The translations under genes and the position numbers were made by a program. Positions 1-14,500 of a stretch of 64,000 bases of DNA are shown here, piece after piece. Positions within the stretch are counted from its first letter, which is position 1. Each line of letters starts with the position of its first letter. A model generated the notes under the pieces. The model saw only the letters and a list, made by a program, of their open reading frames with translations. It was not told the DNA's origin and did not search any database. The DNA is from Spodoptera frugiperda (taxonomy: Eukaryota; Arthropoda; Insecta; Lepidoptera; Noctuidae), in NCBI RefSeq assembly GCF_023101765.2, contig NC_064227.1, positions 4,845,592-4,909,591 on the forward strand, read 5' to 3'.

Positions 1-3000
1 TCAACGGTAATATCATGTTGAATTATAGCATTTATAGCCATTAATGCAGCCGTTTACGAAGCGAAAGTTTAGTCCCAAAGACGTAGAAGTTATGGAAAGT
101 TCGAGAATGTCTCTTGAAAAGGGTTGAGATTCGTTTACTTTTAAGGATGAAGTTCCGAAGACGTTCTCACAATGCTGTGAAATGTCTAGACTTTAAGTTG
201 GGGTGTCTATGCTCTTTTCTTGCCATGATATTACTATCTATCTATCCAACATATCACAGTCATGAACGATTGCGTTTCAACGTTGACGAGAGTCCCAGAT
301 GTGTTTATAGCACCACTCTCACTGTAAACCGTTGTTCACAGCTCATTATAATGTACTTTCGTTGATATAAAAACTATAAATATTAACAACTCGTAGTTTT
401 ATAACCCATAAAAGCAATGTTATTGTGTTACACAATGGGACACTGACCTCCATACTATACTATTGTTTTAATACTAACGTAACACTTAAATTGTCGCACC
501 TAGTACCAATTTTTCATTCATTTTCAACTACGCGATCGATGTTGTGCAAAAATGGTTTGTATTTTAACTGTTACAGGTTTTAGAATTGATTGTAGTGTTT
601 GGAGTTTTCTGATGGGCCTGCCTCGGCGATCGTTAACACAGTTACCGCGATGCTCAATGTTGTTTGCCTTTGTAATTAAGGACGGGGCTACTTTGAGAGT
701 GAGAATTTTGGGTCGGGAGACCATTGCACTTTAATTTGGACCATACGCTTTATAGATATAGGGCTGAAGTATGTTCTGAGCTATAAACGTTTCTGAGTTT
801 TCCTACAGTAAAATGAGACTGTGTTCCACAATGTCTATGAGTAGTAGGTACCTACTTGATTGCGTTTCAAACACATCATGCATAATTAATAGTTGATCGT
901 GCCTTGTGTATATTCCACACTTCAAGTCTCTTGGGTCATGCAATACCCTTCCTTTTCCTTGTTGATTCAAAGGAGCGACGGCTCATGTTTGGTTCCTTCC
1001 GTATTTATCACTCCTACAGCGATTGGCAATACTTCAAAATGCTTCTGCCATGTTTGGACGCCCTAATTTGCCACTGCACATGAGTCAAATGACGTCATTG
1101 TCGCTACATTATCCATTTATCCGATAAATTGTATAAAATGGCGGACTATAGAGTCTAGTATTCGTCCGATAGCAATAAATATGTTTCAATCGTCACTTCT
1201 GCTTTCGGATTGTGATAGTTGTGGTTCAGTTGTATCGGTGTGAGCAAGTGACAATCAATTATGAAGTGACTGTCTAGCAGGATGCGGGATACTCGGCTCA
1301 CAACTGTTGAAGTTGCCACACACTGACTTTGGTTCTGATAAGAAATAGGACACAAGTTGTGACTATAACCTAATAGAGGAACTGATAGACACTTATGATG
1401 GATTGTACTTTTTGTTATTTTAGGACCCTCGCACTTCTTTTAGGCAAAGATTTTTTTTGTCCTTAGTTTTGTAACGAAACCTAAATACCTAAAAAAAGTC
1501 ACAACTTTAGGCAATCAGCAACAAATTTTGGTTGAGAATGTTTACTGGAAGTCTAGAAAAGCCACTAACTATTTACGAATGTCAGTTTACTACGAATTAA
1601 TACTTAAATGTGGATTATTTAACTGCGTAAAGTGGTCAGTCTCAGTACCATTGAGCCGTGAATGAGATCGTTGTAGATTTCTCTTATACACATGTTTGAA
1701 GTGCTGCATACTGGTCTGATGTAAGCGTAGACTTTGTATTGGTCGGTAAATCTTACTGCGGAAGATTTCGTACTTCCCGGAATACTGAAATCATATAATC
1801 TTCTAATAGACTTATGTGGTAAATGGAGGAACTGTGTTGATACTGGATTTTTAACCTGTTAAACTGGAAAAAATCGGTTGCTGTATTAACATGGGTTTGA
1901 AAGGACCTATAAGTATTGAATTAATGCGTTATTATATGCTTTTGGTGACTTCTTGATAGCCTAGCAGGCGATGAAAATAATTTAGTCGAACACTATTGCC
2001 GTTATCAAATCTTTACGATCTTTCGAGAGATCGAGTCCTGAATAGATATAACCACAATCAGCTATCAAAACAACCATTTACAGAGGTCCCCAAAAAGTCT
2101 CTTTCTCGAAACCAATACGGCCTATACGTAATAGGAAAAACATAATAATAGCTCGTTTGGTTAAATGGGCACTATACACGGAATAGCCGTCACGTATGTT
2201 CAATTTGCGATGGAAGTAAAAATATTTAATTGATCGCTTCCAAGCCTTGGCAGCCTAATACCTTTTGGTGAAACCTCGCGTCCTACGTTTTCACACTGAA
2301 AGCTTAATCGTCCCATTGTAATTAATTTTGTAAAGGAACGTGCGTCATCATCCTGTTTTTCATCGAAGGGTCATTTATGAGTGGAGATTTTGTAATAATC
2401 CTTTTCCACAACATATTTTAATGAAAATGTACGAATAAATAATTTTGGTAAACATGTTTGAACAATACATCGATTGTAAAGTCAACTAAATCACGATCAT
2501 AGTGATAACTTTTGGGAAAAAAAGTTCCTTATATTTACTTAAAATTAGGTTAAATAGCGCTGTCTAGTCTAGGTCAAAATATTCCGGAGCTGCGAACTAC
2601 CTAGCGGGTTACCGGGGCTCTGGCTCGAAAAACAAGAGTAGGAACGGGTTGGTTTTTAGTCAGTAAGAGTCTGACACTCTCCCTCGTCTCGCCCAAGGCG
2701 GGAGAAGTAATTGAAAAATATTATTTATACTTTAAAACTTGCGTAAAATCGCCAATAGTCATGATTATCGTCATCGTGACATTACAAAGATTTCTAACAA
2801 TTTACCTAAAACGGAACTAGTGCTTTGAACGGCCTTAAACCGTTTTTATATTCTATGGTTTTTGTGCGCGCAGGCGCAGCTAATCTAGTAACGGTTTTTT
2901 ATTCTACGTTCTAGTTATATCACAGTTACGGAAGAGTTTTTCTTTTTTATTTTACATAATAATATGTATTGCATTATTCTAAGTAGTTGTACGAGTATGT

Positions 3001-4841
3001 AATGCAAAAAAAAAAGAAATTTAGTTAGTAATTTCACTTTTGTAGCGCGGTTAATGGGTTTTATATGGTTTTAACTTTTAACAGAGCAGTTTAGTTTGGA
3101 TATAAGTAGGTAAATATTTCGAATTTTAGGTAATTCTATATTTTTTTACGATAGATGCTTTCGATCGTCTGGTCTGGGAGTCATTAAGGCCTATGTTTAT
3201 CAATAGACCTCTTGTGGGTGATTTTCGAAAGGAATCCGATATCAGATTAAGGAGTCTACTTTCCAATAGCGTTTTGCTTTCCCATAAGTGGCCTATTGGG
3301 ACATTGACACCCACTATTAAGTGTCTTTTAATGTGTATAAAATACTTTTATTGATTTTGATAGGACTTGATTGATCTCTTCTGATGAACTGGAAGTTAGA
3401 ACTAGTTTGTTGTTTTATCCGACCCGGAGCTGCGGAATACCTAGCGGTTTTACCGGGGCTCCGGCTCCAAAGACTAGGAGTAGAAACGGGGTGGTTCTTA
3501 GTTAATAAGAGTGACACTCCCTCTCACCTCGCCCAAGACGAGAGAAGCCATTGAATGATTTTCCCCACTTAAAAAAATGTTCTGGATGATTTTCCCCACT
3601 TAAAAAACAAATGTTCTGTGTTCTTACTTAATATTATGCGTATGTTTGTGAGTTTGTATGTATGTTTGTTACTCAATCACGTGAAAATGGCTGAAGGGAT
3701 CAGGATGAAATTTGAAACAGTTGTAGATTATGGAAATATCACATAGGATACTTTCTCACAGGACCGCGGGTGAAGTCGCTGGCAGAAGATGTCGAATAAA
3801 TGCAAAATGATGATAGTTTGGCTTCTTAACGTTGATAGTGAAATTGCTAGGATGGTGACAAAATGATATAAGTACAATTAATATCCTTGATAAACTGTCT
3901 CCTGTGCTAATAATAACTTTTTCTTACTCACAATCAACATTGTATATGTTCCAAGTTAGAATTTAACGATAAATCGTGTCCTGTCGCGCATGCGCTTTGA
4001 AGGATTGTTTGTTTGTATGTATATGTATTATGTATGTAATTGTATGTCTTTATATGGTGTATGACTAACGTTTTGTTAATATATTGTCCTTTATATGTTT
4101 AGAGGCGAGTGTAATTGTTGTTTTTATTAGTCGTATGTTGACAATACAATGGCTTGGTCATTAAACTTCCCCGATTTATCAAATAGGGACTTTTTTATTT
4201 GATTTTGAATTATATTTCAAGGGCTGTTAAGTTCAAAACCAATTAAACAAGGATGTACCAATTATACATGCTTCATAAATTGCCATTTCCCCAATTTGAA
4301 TAAGAGAACCATCTTAATTTTTCTTGACGTAAAAGAAGCCACCTTACGAAATAAAAATGTAGGTACTAGGTACCTATTAGTTTTCAGGTTAAACAACTCT
4401 CAACCATTAAATAAAAGGTCAAGGTTCATTATTGCCTGTGCGGCAACAGGCTTTTCCCTATTACACGAGACAAATAAAATTATCGACGAAAGTGGGTACT
4501 CTACCTGTCTTTTTAGGGGTAAAACAATTTTGAAGTTTTGTATTGTTTTACGTTAATCAGATAAGTGTAATTAAACACGAGAACAAATGCATTTTTTAAT
4601 CTAAATGTACCTAATTACCTACGTAGTGTTTTACTTGTTATGATTACGCAGTAGTTGTACGCCGTTTCATTGTTTTAGTATCCAATCAAAGGTCTTATCT
4701 AATCAGGTTTATGTGATACCAATTCGACATCTCTAATCACATTGATAGTGGCCAATATGAATGAATGCGTCATTTGCACTGTCACTTTTGATATCTCTTA
4801 TTGTGGAAAATTACAAAATGTCTTCTTCTCTCTCTTTCCAG
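1..4841. other. Upstream intron of the receptor phosphatase; no exon recognised
   Basis: This AT-rich stretch precedes the first recognisable exon of the plus-strand phosphatase gene and is best read as an intron. The short open frames in it show no FN3, Ig or signal-peptide pattern and no good splice context. It holds two copies of the CGGAGCTGCGG SINE (2583-2716 and 3423-3590) and debris of a decayed lepidopteran repeat around 3640-3795. I see nothing else supported. Confidence 0.6.
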
Positions 4842-7800
4842 TTCCGTCCGCTCCTCTAAACCTGACAGCAAACAATGTAACTACCGAGGAAGTACACCTC
4901 TCATGGGCCCCGCCAGTGAACATGACAGTGCGCACCCTTCCCAACACAGACAATGACTTCAAAAGTCAAACTCTTATACCTCACAATGACCACATAAGAA
5001 ACAGAAAGCAAGAGCTGCAGGGCGACGAACCAGCCAATGACGTCCTCAGCCAGGAATCACCATCAGAATCCATAAACCCTGAACGACAGAAAGACTTTGA
5101 ATACGCATCATACAACTGGTACAAAAACGACAAACAAAAATACAATGACGATTACTCATCTCATGTCCTTATCGATGACTATAGGAATAAAAGAGATGTA
5201 AGATCACATAGACATAGGAAGAGACGACAGGATAATGGGACTGATGAGAATTTGCACTTTGAGAAGAGTTTGGAGGTTTGGGCGAAGCATAATGTTGAGC
5301 CGAAGGAGGTGGTGAAGAAGGCGTTTGCTATGAGACATAAGAATGCGACGCAAGTGGCTTACGTGCTTTACTACGAACAGGGGGAGCGTCGCTATGACGT
5401 GAACATCGTCAATGGGACTCAGAAGTCGGCCGATGTGAAAAGGAAGAATGTGTTCCCCAGTGATTTGGGCATGGAGAATTATTCGAGGGCGACCAAGAAT
5501 TTGACGCTGTTAAACACTTCCGGGAAGGTGACGAAAGTAGTCGGGTTCCGCTTGAGAAATCTAAGTAAGTGACAATTTACGATTGTTTTGTTTTTCGTGT
5601 AACAGTTTCGGGTAATAATAGTCATTGTGGTATTTGTTTTAACCGAATTGCTTTCTAGATTTAAATAATAGTTAATTTATTTTTATGTAAGCAAGCACTT
5701 ATTTCTTTTTAATCGCGTCTAGACCAAAGTTGCATTTAGAAATACATACCTATATTTTATACACTGCAATGCGTAAGTCAGTGGTTACCATTAATTACTA
5801 GTCAATTTAAAAACATACTCTAAATCTCCACTACTCAAGACATTACTGGAGAAAGGTGGACCTGATATCTAATACCTAAGTCATAGTCCTATTGCCAAGC
5901 AATAAGAATCATTTTCCACTATCATTCTTACACATCAATGTGTAAGAAGTTAATTTAAAACTCGTAAACGTTACATTAATTGCCATAATATTCCAATTTA
6001 TCATAACCTCGACCTTCTGGGAGTGTGCCTCAAACAGTCAGTCATCCAATTAGTGTGGATAGTTTAAGCCTGTCTTAATTGTCTAGATTACTAATCGCGT
6101 TATATATGTCTTGTCTGTGATTAATTATCTGTGACGGCTGAAGTAGAAAAGTTGCCAGTTGAAAAAATTTTTGGTAGGTTGGTAGTTTTTTTAATTTGAG
6201 ATTTTATATTAAGTTATATTATTTTAAACTCGCTTCAAGGCGTAGGTAGTGGTGTACCTGCTATTTGGACTCTGTGATCAAAGTACTTAGGATTTTGTGC
6301 TTAGCAACTGGTGATCCATAAACCTACCTAGCAGGCATATTCTCTAAACTCTGCATATCTTACTTTGTGAATAAAATGTATTAAAATTATTGTTTCCTTC
6401 TTTTTTCAGAGCCTTTCACACCATACAAGATCTGGGTGCGTGCTTTCTACAACTTTTCGCTGGATGGAGTGAAGTCATCCGATCTGTTGGACAGACTAGG
6501 ACCTAAGTCGGAACCCCTGTACGTGCTAACTGACGTCGTGCCCCCGTCCGCTCCCATCATACTGAATTTAACTTGTGACCAGACTAAACGTAAGTTATTT
6601 TATTTTACTTATGCGAAAAGATATTTTTGTTTTTGAGACCACGTCTAAATTGGGGATTTTAATGCATGTTGTTATTGCAAAGGTATAATGACGATAAGTA
6701 AATTCAGCTACTTCAATTCGTCAGTTTAATCAATTTTTAAGTGTACTTACTTACCTTGTTGTACAGTCAAATTTAAATTTTGGAGACGGTTAGTAAAGTA
6801 ACTGAAGCAGTTATAAAAGTACTTACCTTACTTTGTTAAACACAAATAAATAAACAGGATCTGTAAACTAACAATATACAACTAGCAGCCCAAATCCCCT
6901 CAAATAGTCGGCACCACACTTGTAACTGCTCTAGCATTCTGAGTGTCCATGCATATAGCAATAAATCAGCTCATTGACCTGCCTATCCCATAAACAAACT
7001 AACATTATCTTTGTCTATAATTTCCAGGTACACTATATCTTCAATGGCGCCAGCCGCTGGAGTACAACAACTCCCTAGACCAGTACGTGGTGACCCTCAG
7101 GAAGATACCTGAACAGCAGCCGAGGACCAGGCTCACCCTACCGACGAACAAGAATGATATTGAAACTACAATACCTATAGTAAGTTTAAGTTTGGTAAAA
7201 GTAAGACGCTTTTTTTGCTCGTCTAGGCGGGGACACTGCCCCTAGATAAAAAAAATCTCAGATGATTAGTATCACCTTATGGCTTCATAGATAACCGGCT
7301 ACTATCCCCAAATCTCCCTATCCTCAAATCAACAACAGACCGGCAATACAATCGTTTTTCCTGGTGTTGCGGGTGTCCGTGGGCGGCATTGATTGCTTAC
7401 CATCAAGTGATCCCTCTGCTTGTTTGCCATCCCATGGAATTTTATATTTTTTGGTTTAATTTAATATACGATCATTGATATTGTGTATAATCGTGTGAAT
7501 TTTTCAAAACTTTTCCGAATTTTCCGAAATACCCGAGTGTCATCACTGCGAGGACCGCCCGGAGACCGAGACAGGTTGGAGTATACGGTAGCGGTGTGCC
7601 CTGCATGGGCTGAGCACCGCCGTGTCCTCAGTGATGTGGTCGGCGACGGCGACCTCTCGATATGACTTGGGAGTCGGTCAACACCATCTTAATTACCTCT
7701 CACTACATGGCAACTGTTAGAGTTGACTTAGATTGTGCGGATTATAGAAATTAAGAGTCCTAATTACAGGTTTCCTTCACCGATTGTCAGTGGCACACAC

Positions 7801-8514
7801 CGACAAAATGTATATTGGAGATTAATATAAAGTCTGGGAACTGTATAAGGAAAAAAATTTTATGTTCATGAGGAAAATCGAAGTTATTTCTAATTTCAAC
7901 ATGTTTATGATTTAGTTGTCTTTAATCATTCACGTGAAGTGCTACTCACTAATACTGCAGTGGTAATAAAAGTATTCAGGTGTCTTCTTATGACAATTTA
8001 TTTATTAGTAAAAAATCGTCCATAATTTTATAGCTTAAGCCAATATATTATACAGTTAAAATGGTTAGGTGGAAAGTTAAATTAAACCTTCAAGAAAAGA
8101 GCGTATTCCTTTTTAAAAGGCTGGCAACGCACCCGTGACTCCTCTGGTGTTGCGGGTGTCCAAGAGACTCTTCTGCTCGTTTGCTTATTTTATTCCATAA
8201 AATTATTGGTATTTAAGATATTAAATTAATATGGAACAAAGGCCGTGGCGGGATACTATAAACTGATATTCAACACACAACGTCCTTTGACGAGAGTTTT
8301 TATGATAATAGTTTAGTTCAGCACTTTAGAAACCGGGTGCCGTTTTAGGACATACCCTGGTCAAATATTGTGTAATACTTATTGTAAACTGTATGTTTGT
8401 TTGCAGGAAGTGGATCTGTGGAACGTGACGCGGTACGAAGTAAAGGTGTATGCCGTTACCCAGTCCGTGGCCAGGGATAAGTCCTTTATCAACGGTGTGG
8501 AGTCCAATCCAGAG
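4842..8514 (+). CDS. Ptp99A: Ptp99A ectodomain exons: FN3 domains with a large insertion
   Basis: Four exons (4842-5564, 6410-6589, 7028-7179, 8407-8514). The first opens a fibronectin III domain with VPSAPLNLTANN and VHLSWAPP, and that domain ends in the second exon with PYKIWVRAF. Between its strands lie about 150 extra hydrophilic residues, including the basic run RHRKRR (5210-5227), a furin-type site. A second FN3 starts at VPPSAPIILNL and runs through LYLQWRQP, DQYVVTLRKI and RYEVKVYAVT. Many N-x-S/T sequons (NMT, NGT, NYS, NLT, NTS, NFS, NVT) fit a glycosylated extracellular region. The first exon begins in codon phase 1, so coding sequence continues upstream of the window's visible exons. 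Confidence 0.9.
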
Positions 8515-11500
8515 GTTAGTGCTATTTCTTGAGTTGAGCGATGGCTAGTACTTATAAACTTATAAAACTCCTCTTTTTCTTGATATCATTTGTTAAGACC
8601 GGAATAGTCATAATTAATGAGGCGCTTTTCACCAGAAATGTGCTACGTTGCTCTGGCAAAACTCATTTTTGTTTCCACCAATCATATTCATTGGTACACA
8701 TAGCTGAGCACTGGTGGAAAAGGACTAAGCTAAACTATGATTTTTATATGGAGAGATGCTTGCTATGGATGGCTTCTCTACTATCGTCATATCGCGTACT
8801 CGACCTGAGCATCTTACTCGCACACCTACATAGCTTAGTATCAGTGGAAACGGTCACATGTTTTTAGCTACTACATCTTTGTACTACTAAAACTACATCT
8901 TTATAGCACATCTCTGGTGGAAAAGCACCCTTAGAGAGTTAAAATATTTAAAGATCTTTTCTATCGGATACACTTGATGGTAAGCAATTCATGTGCAGTA
9001 CCAGTGGAGTTACAATCATATTGCTGGCATTCGAGGAGGATAAAAGAGGAAATTGGGTTGTTTTACGCCAGTTATTTTGTGAGGCTGTAATATATCACTC
9101 AGCATTCTCGCCGGCCCATTTGCGATACATGGTTCTCCCACGTAATATATTTCATGTGAGTTAGCTGAACATCAAGTGTTTATTTTTTTAACTTGCATTT
9201 ATGTACAGGAGGTGTCAAGCGAGTGGTGCGCGGCGCACTCGGAGGCGATGTCCCCGATGGACACGCCGGCGCCGGGAGCCGTCAGCAACGTGGCCTTGCT
9301 GGCCATCTGCCCACTGCTGGTCTTTGCCGTCGCAGTCGCTGTGCTCTACTGGAGGTATGAACACTATTTTCTATAGGAAATAAGTAGAAAATATCCTGTT
9401 TTTTTAACGTTGATAAGTCTGTGTTTGGCCACTAACCCGCTTACTGCCAGGACGGCGAAGTGACTGTGACTGGCTGAATCCTATTAAATAAATGCAAAAT
9501 TATATTAATCTTTCACATAGAAGCGAATGTACGCATTTTACCCTAGTACCGCGGGCAAAGCCGTTGGCAGATATTAGTAAGTTTCTTTTTGCCCTAAAGA
9601 ATTGGTCTGGATGAAATTCCTAACACGCGTTTTACCCTAGTACTACGGGCTAAACCGTTTGCAGATACTAGTAAAATTATCTTTGCTCCTTGCTCTAACT
9701 AGAACATTGAGATCATTGTCTAAGATTTTAGTCATCAAAATGAATTATATCCGATTCTTATTTCTCCGCTATTTCCACAGGTGTCGAGCTCGTCTCAGCA
9801 AGTGTATCAGCGCTGCCTACAACTATTTGGAAGAAGGTGGCGAGAGGGCTGCGCGGGCGCCGCTCAACTCTTACAAGAAACCTGGTAAGTTATTTTTAAA
9901 TGATTTCTCTTTATAATTAATTCCCTTATTCTATTTATATAATATGTATATGTATATTGCCTTATTTGTACCAATGCATAATTAATTAATAATTTATTGT
10001 ATTAATTTATTTTCGAAAATGTTGTAAACATTGTTTTCCTTGTTGATACTGTTAGGTTACTTATTGGCGAAACGTGTGTTGACCTTTTAAACAGTAATTT
10101 AATGTAACTTATAGTCCAACTTGCATGAGGTGTTCTTTAATTATTTCATTTAAGTTTGTTTCGGCATTTTCAGAGTAGTCTGATAGGAAATGCCGCCCTC
10201 ATATAGTTATTTCAAAGATTGACGTGTAAAAGTGTTATCTTTTAACCAATTTGCAAAAATAATTGCAATTTGGTTAATATTAATTATTAATAAATAATGT
10301 ATTACTTGCTTATAAAAAAACCCCAAACTTATAGGTCTATTAATATAAGTGTATTCTAAACATAAATCTAACCTGTCTACCTCTATAAACAGTGGTGAAC
10401 TGCTCCCCCCTGGTATCCTGCACATCGGGTGCGGGCGAGGGCCCCGAGGGCCCCGGCGGTGGGGGCCCAGATGTAGGGGCCCGCGCCCGGCCCCCGCGCA
10501 TGGCAGGCGCCGCGCAGCCCGCCGTGCGAGCCTCCGCCTTCCCTGCACATGTCGCCGCGTTACATGCTGATGGCGATATTGGATTCAGGTATTTATTGAA
10601 CTATCTTTATTATTTTATTATTCTATTAAGAAAGCTTACAGACTAATTACAAAAACTAATAAAAAATACATGATACTTAAATTGCTAATAACAAGCCTCC
10701 ACATGTGGTATTACCGTACTAGGACGACCTTCGAACTGTTACTATCATCCGTCATACTCTTTTTTTTATTTTTTAAGAAACTTTGCCCTACACTAGGATT
10801 TTCTCCTGTGTCGAGGGTGCGTTTACAAACATACTAGTCACATACACAATTGACACCCAGACCCGGAACAACAATTTGTGGATTACACAAAGAGTTGCTC
10901 CGTGCGGGAATCGGACCCGCTACACGTTGCATGGCAGCCAGTTACCCAGCCACCGCGCCAATCTTGCAGTATAGTGTTGAAAGTTCCTATTTTGTAACTC
11001 ATCTGATGTCGCATTCATTGGGCTGTTTGTTGCTTGTTGGCCCCATATTTCTTAGGCATTGATCCACATGATTAGTTTCTAACGGATATCTTATTTAATT
11101 GCATATATTACTAATAGTACGTTACATTACAGCAAAGAATACGAGATCGTGGTAGCCAAATCAGCTGCGTTGGGCCACACCAGTCACCATAGTCACAGAC
11201 CAGAGAACAGACTGAAAAATCGGTACCTGAATATAACTGCATGTGAGTATCCTACTGATATTAATAAATGTTATATTTGATAATGGTAGAGTAGAATACA
11301 TATTTTATCACCACCACTTTTCACGCGGTTGCCATGTAGGGTGACTTATAATTAGTGAACGATATTTAAACACGTGGTTGTAACCATGATTACAAACAAC
11401 TTTCCCAAAGAAACTTTTTTGTATATTCATTAGTTTTATTTTTATCACAATAACAAAGTATAGTATAGAAAAAAGTTTCTTTAGGAAAGTCATCCTATAT

Positions 11501-14500
11501 ACCCGATTAAGTAAGAAATCTTTTTATACTGCTATCTCCAAGCCAAGCGTGAAGATTACAACATAACCCTCTCATGTAGAAGAGGTCTTATTTGAAGGAT
11601 GGAGGAAAATGTATTTCAAATTGAAACAATATTAATTATGTGTTTGTTTTTCATAATATATAATTTGCAGGAAAACATATTTATAAAATTAAGAAAAATA
11701 TTTGAACATTGTTATTAGGGAATATTATAAATAAAAATAATTATATTTATCCTTATCCCTTATGTATAGGCATGTACAGTTACGAAATTAAGTCTGTTTC
11801 AGTACAGAGACCTTACATAATTATAATTTAATTTAACAATAGCTACTGTCTCTATATTAGGACTTATTTTTATTTTAAATGAAGGAAAATCTTTCCAAAG
11901 ATCTTCCAGCAAGACGTTCCTACTAACTAAAAACCACCCCGTTCCTACTCCTGCTTTTTGAGCCGGAGCCCCGGTAACCCGCTAGGTAGTCCGCAGCTCC
12001 GGTTATTTTCTTACCTGGATACTAAATAACTGGATTATCTGAACATAAAATTGTTTTCTTGTCATTCACTTGTTTGATGTGAAGAAAGTTATGATTTGTA
12101 AAACTTAGTAATTTATTTTATTCCTTAGACGATCACTCCCGAGTATGCGTGTCACTGGGCGGGCGGTGCGGCGCGGCGGGCTGCGTGGGCGCAGGCGGCG
12201 CGGGGGGCGCGCCCGGCGCCCGCGGCTCGGCCTGCGACTACGTCAACGCTAACTTCATCGACGGGATGCTGCCTCAACTACAGCCTCATCATCTAGCCAG
12301 GATCCGAAGGAAGCTGGAGAGAAGGAATAGACCACATAGGTAACCTAATTGTACTTATTATGTCTGAAAATTGAATTGTAAAACGTATTGCTTATTTGGA
12401 GGGTAACATCAATGTGTTTGATTTGTTTTCTTACATGTTATTTGGCTTATTTAATGATACTCTAACTTTATTGAAACATAAAAGAAAAGATTAATAAAAT
12501 TAATTTATAGCTAAACGATATCTTTCATAATAAATTCTTAAATACTTAGATTTAGATTTAGATTTCAGCCATGATCGTCCCACTGCAGGGCAAATGCCTC
12601 CCTACCCTCCTTCCACTCCTCTCTGTTTAAAAACTTACCTATTAAAAATCAGTTAAACATTCAAAATACTATAACCATAATTCTTTTACAGACAATCATC
12701 AGTAAAACCCTCTAAACCCCCTCCAAACTTGGCTGAAGGCATAGAGTCAGCGTTCCTGAACATTGAGTTCTCCGGTATAGTCGAGTCGGACGAACAGAAC
12801 TCCGACTCGGACAGCGATAGGAGCGATTCTGACTCCGAGTTGGATGACGTCTATGTTGATATTGGTAAGTTGCCTGGTTTTATAGAAGAAGAACAAGGTT
12901 TTCTTTTTTTTTGTCTTGTATCTTTCTCTACTTTTTCTTTCGTCTCTACTTTCAGTACTTCATACTTTTTCTCTGTCTTTTAAAATAAAGTCTCTTTTGC
13001 GATAAGTTTTTATCTAGTAAAATAAATGTCAATATTTAAAGTTTATCAATTTCCTTTGCTGTTCCAAGATCCCATAGTAAAATCACATCTTAGAAATGCC
13101 CAATTGAAGATCTGTTATGTACAGCAAAGTACATAGTTATTTTGTAGTTACTCACTTTCATATGAAAGTATTATTAAACTGTATATTTTGTTTTTTTCTT
13201 CGCAGACGGCGTCCCAACCCGCGTCAAACTAGAATGGTTAATATGGCGACGTCGGTACATCGCAACCCAAGGTCCCACGCCGGCAACACTGGACGCTTTC
13301 TGGCGCATGATCTGGCAACACCGAGTGCATACTGTCGTTATGATCACCAACCTTGTGGAGCGGGGACGGGTAAGATAATGTGTTATTATGTTTTTGGGTA
13401 CCGAGTCATCGATCCTTTCAAATAATAAATTTGAAAGCAGTGTTTTTTTTAATGAAATAAGCCGCTAAACGCCTATGGACACTTGAAACACCAGAGGTGT
13501 TACAAGTGCGTTGTCAGCCTTTTCAGGGTGAGGAATTTAAGGGTTGTTGGAGAATCGGGGTTCGGGAAGATTGAGAAGGGAGGTAATTGGCCAGTTCATC
13601 AGTGATGTAGAACCAAAAACTGATATAATGTCCTATTTTAGAAACGTTTTTAGTTTTATTCCAAATATTATCTCCATCCCGATTGAAGTAGCGTTTGCTC
13701 ACTCAGGGTTTCACGCTGCTAGAGTAACATGTAAAATCTGTGTTACAAATTGAATATTAACCTTACCGTCACGGATGGCTATAGACGAGAAAACAATGAC
13801 CAATAGTGCGGATAAAACAATGGCTAATAGTGCGGTTTGACCTCGTTTTCGTTTATTGTCTACAGCCAGCTGTGCTCAAAAGGCTAATCGATAATATTCA
13901 TAATAAAATTTCAAGAAAATTATTTACATATAATATGCTTCTCCTTAGCGTAAGTGCGACATGTACTGGCCGGCGGGCGGCGCGGGCAGCTCGGCGGAGT
14001 TCGGCGGCGTGCGCGTCACGCTGCTGCACGAGGACGTGCGCGCCGCCTATACTGTGCGCCACATGCGCGTCACTGCTGACTGCGCGCCGGTGAGTTATCG
14101 TCTTCTGTACCAAATTCACGACATTGCAGTTATTTTAATTAAGACATGTACAGCCACTTTTGAAACTTAAAATATGTACAATATCATGTATTAAATACGT
14201 TTATAAGCCTTTTCTACGCAATTTATAGTACACACTTGCAATGTTGTTGCGCAACGAATGCGCATACTTTGCGCAACAGCGTGGATCGTTTTCACTTTAT
14301 GTTACTATAAAGAAACAGTTTTGTTTTTGCTAATACTGATAAAATTTCACATCTACAAAATTACGTCAACTGAAGTTGACTCTCTCTATTCCTTGTTGTA
14401 TCGGAATAGTTATATTTATGCGATATTACTGAATCCTGGCTGGCTGGGCAACCGGGTACCACGCAACGTCTAGCGGGTGCGATTCCTGCACAGAACAACT

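Noticed and set aside
114..365. 83-residue open frame with a hydrophobic stretch, possible signal-peptide exon
   Set aside because: No conserved pattern, no matching donor in the needed phase, and no link to the FN3 exon at 4842.
8541..8867. 108-residue open frame
   Set aside because: It lies within a MITE (8621-8929) that has non-coding copies at 51896 and 54605.
10207..10548. Minus-strand open frame opposite the juxtamembrane exon
   Set aside because: It is the GC-rich shadow of the plus-strand exon 10393-10588, which fits splice sites and the receptor's frame.
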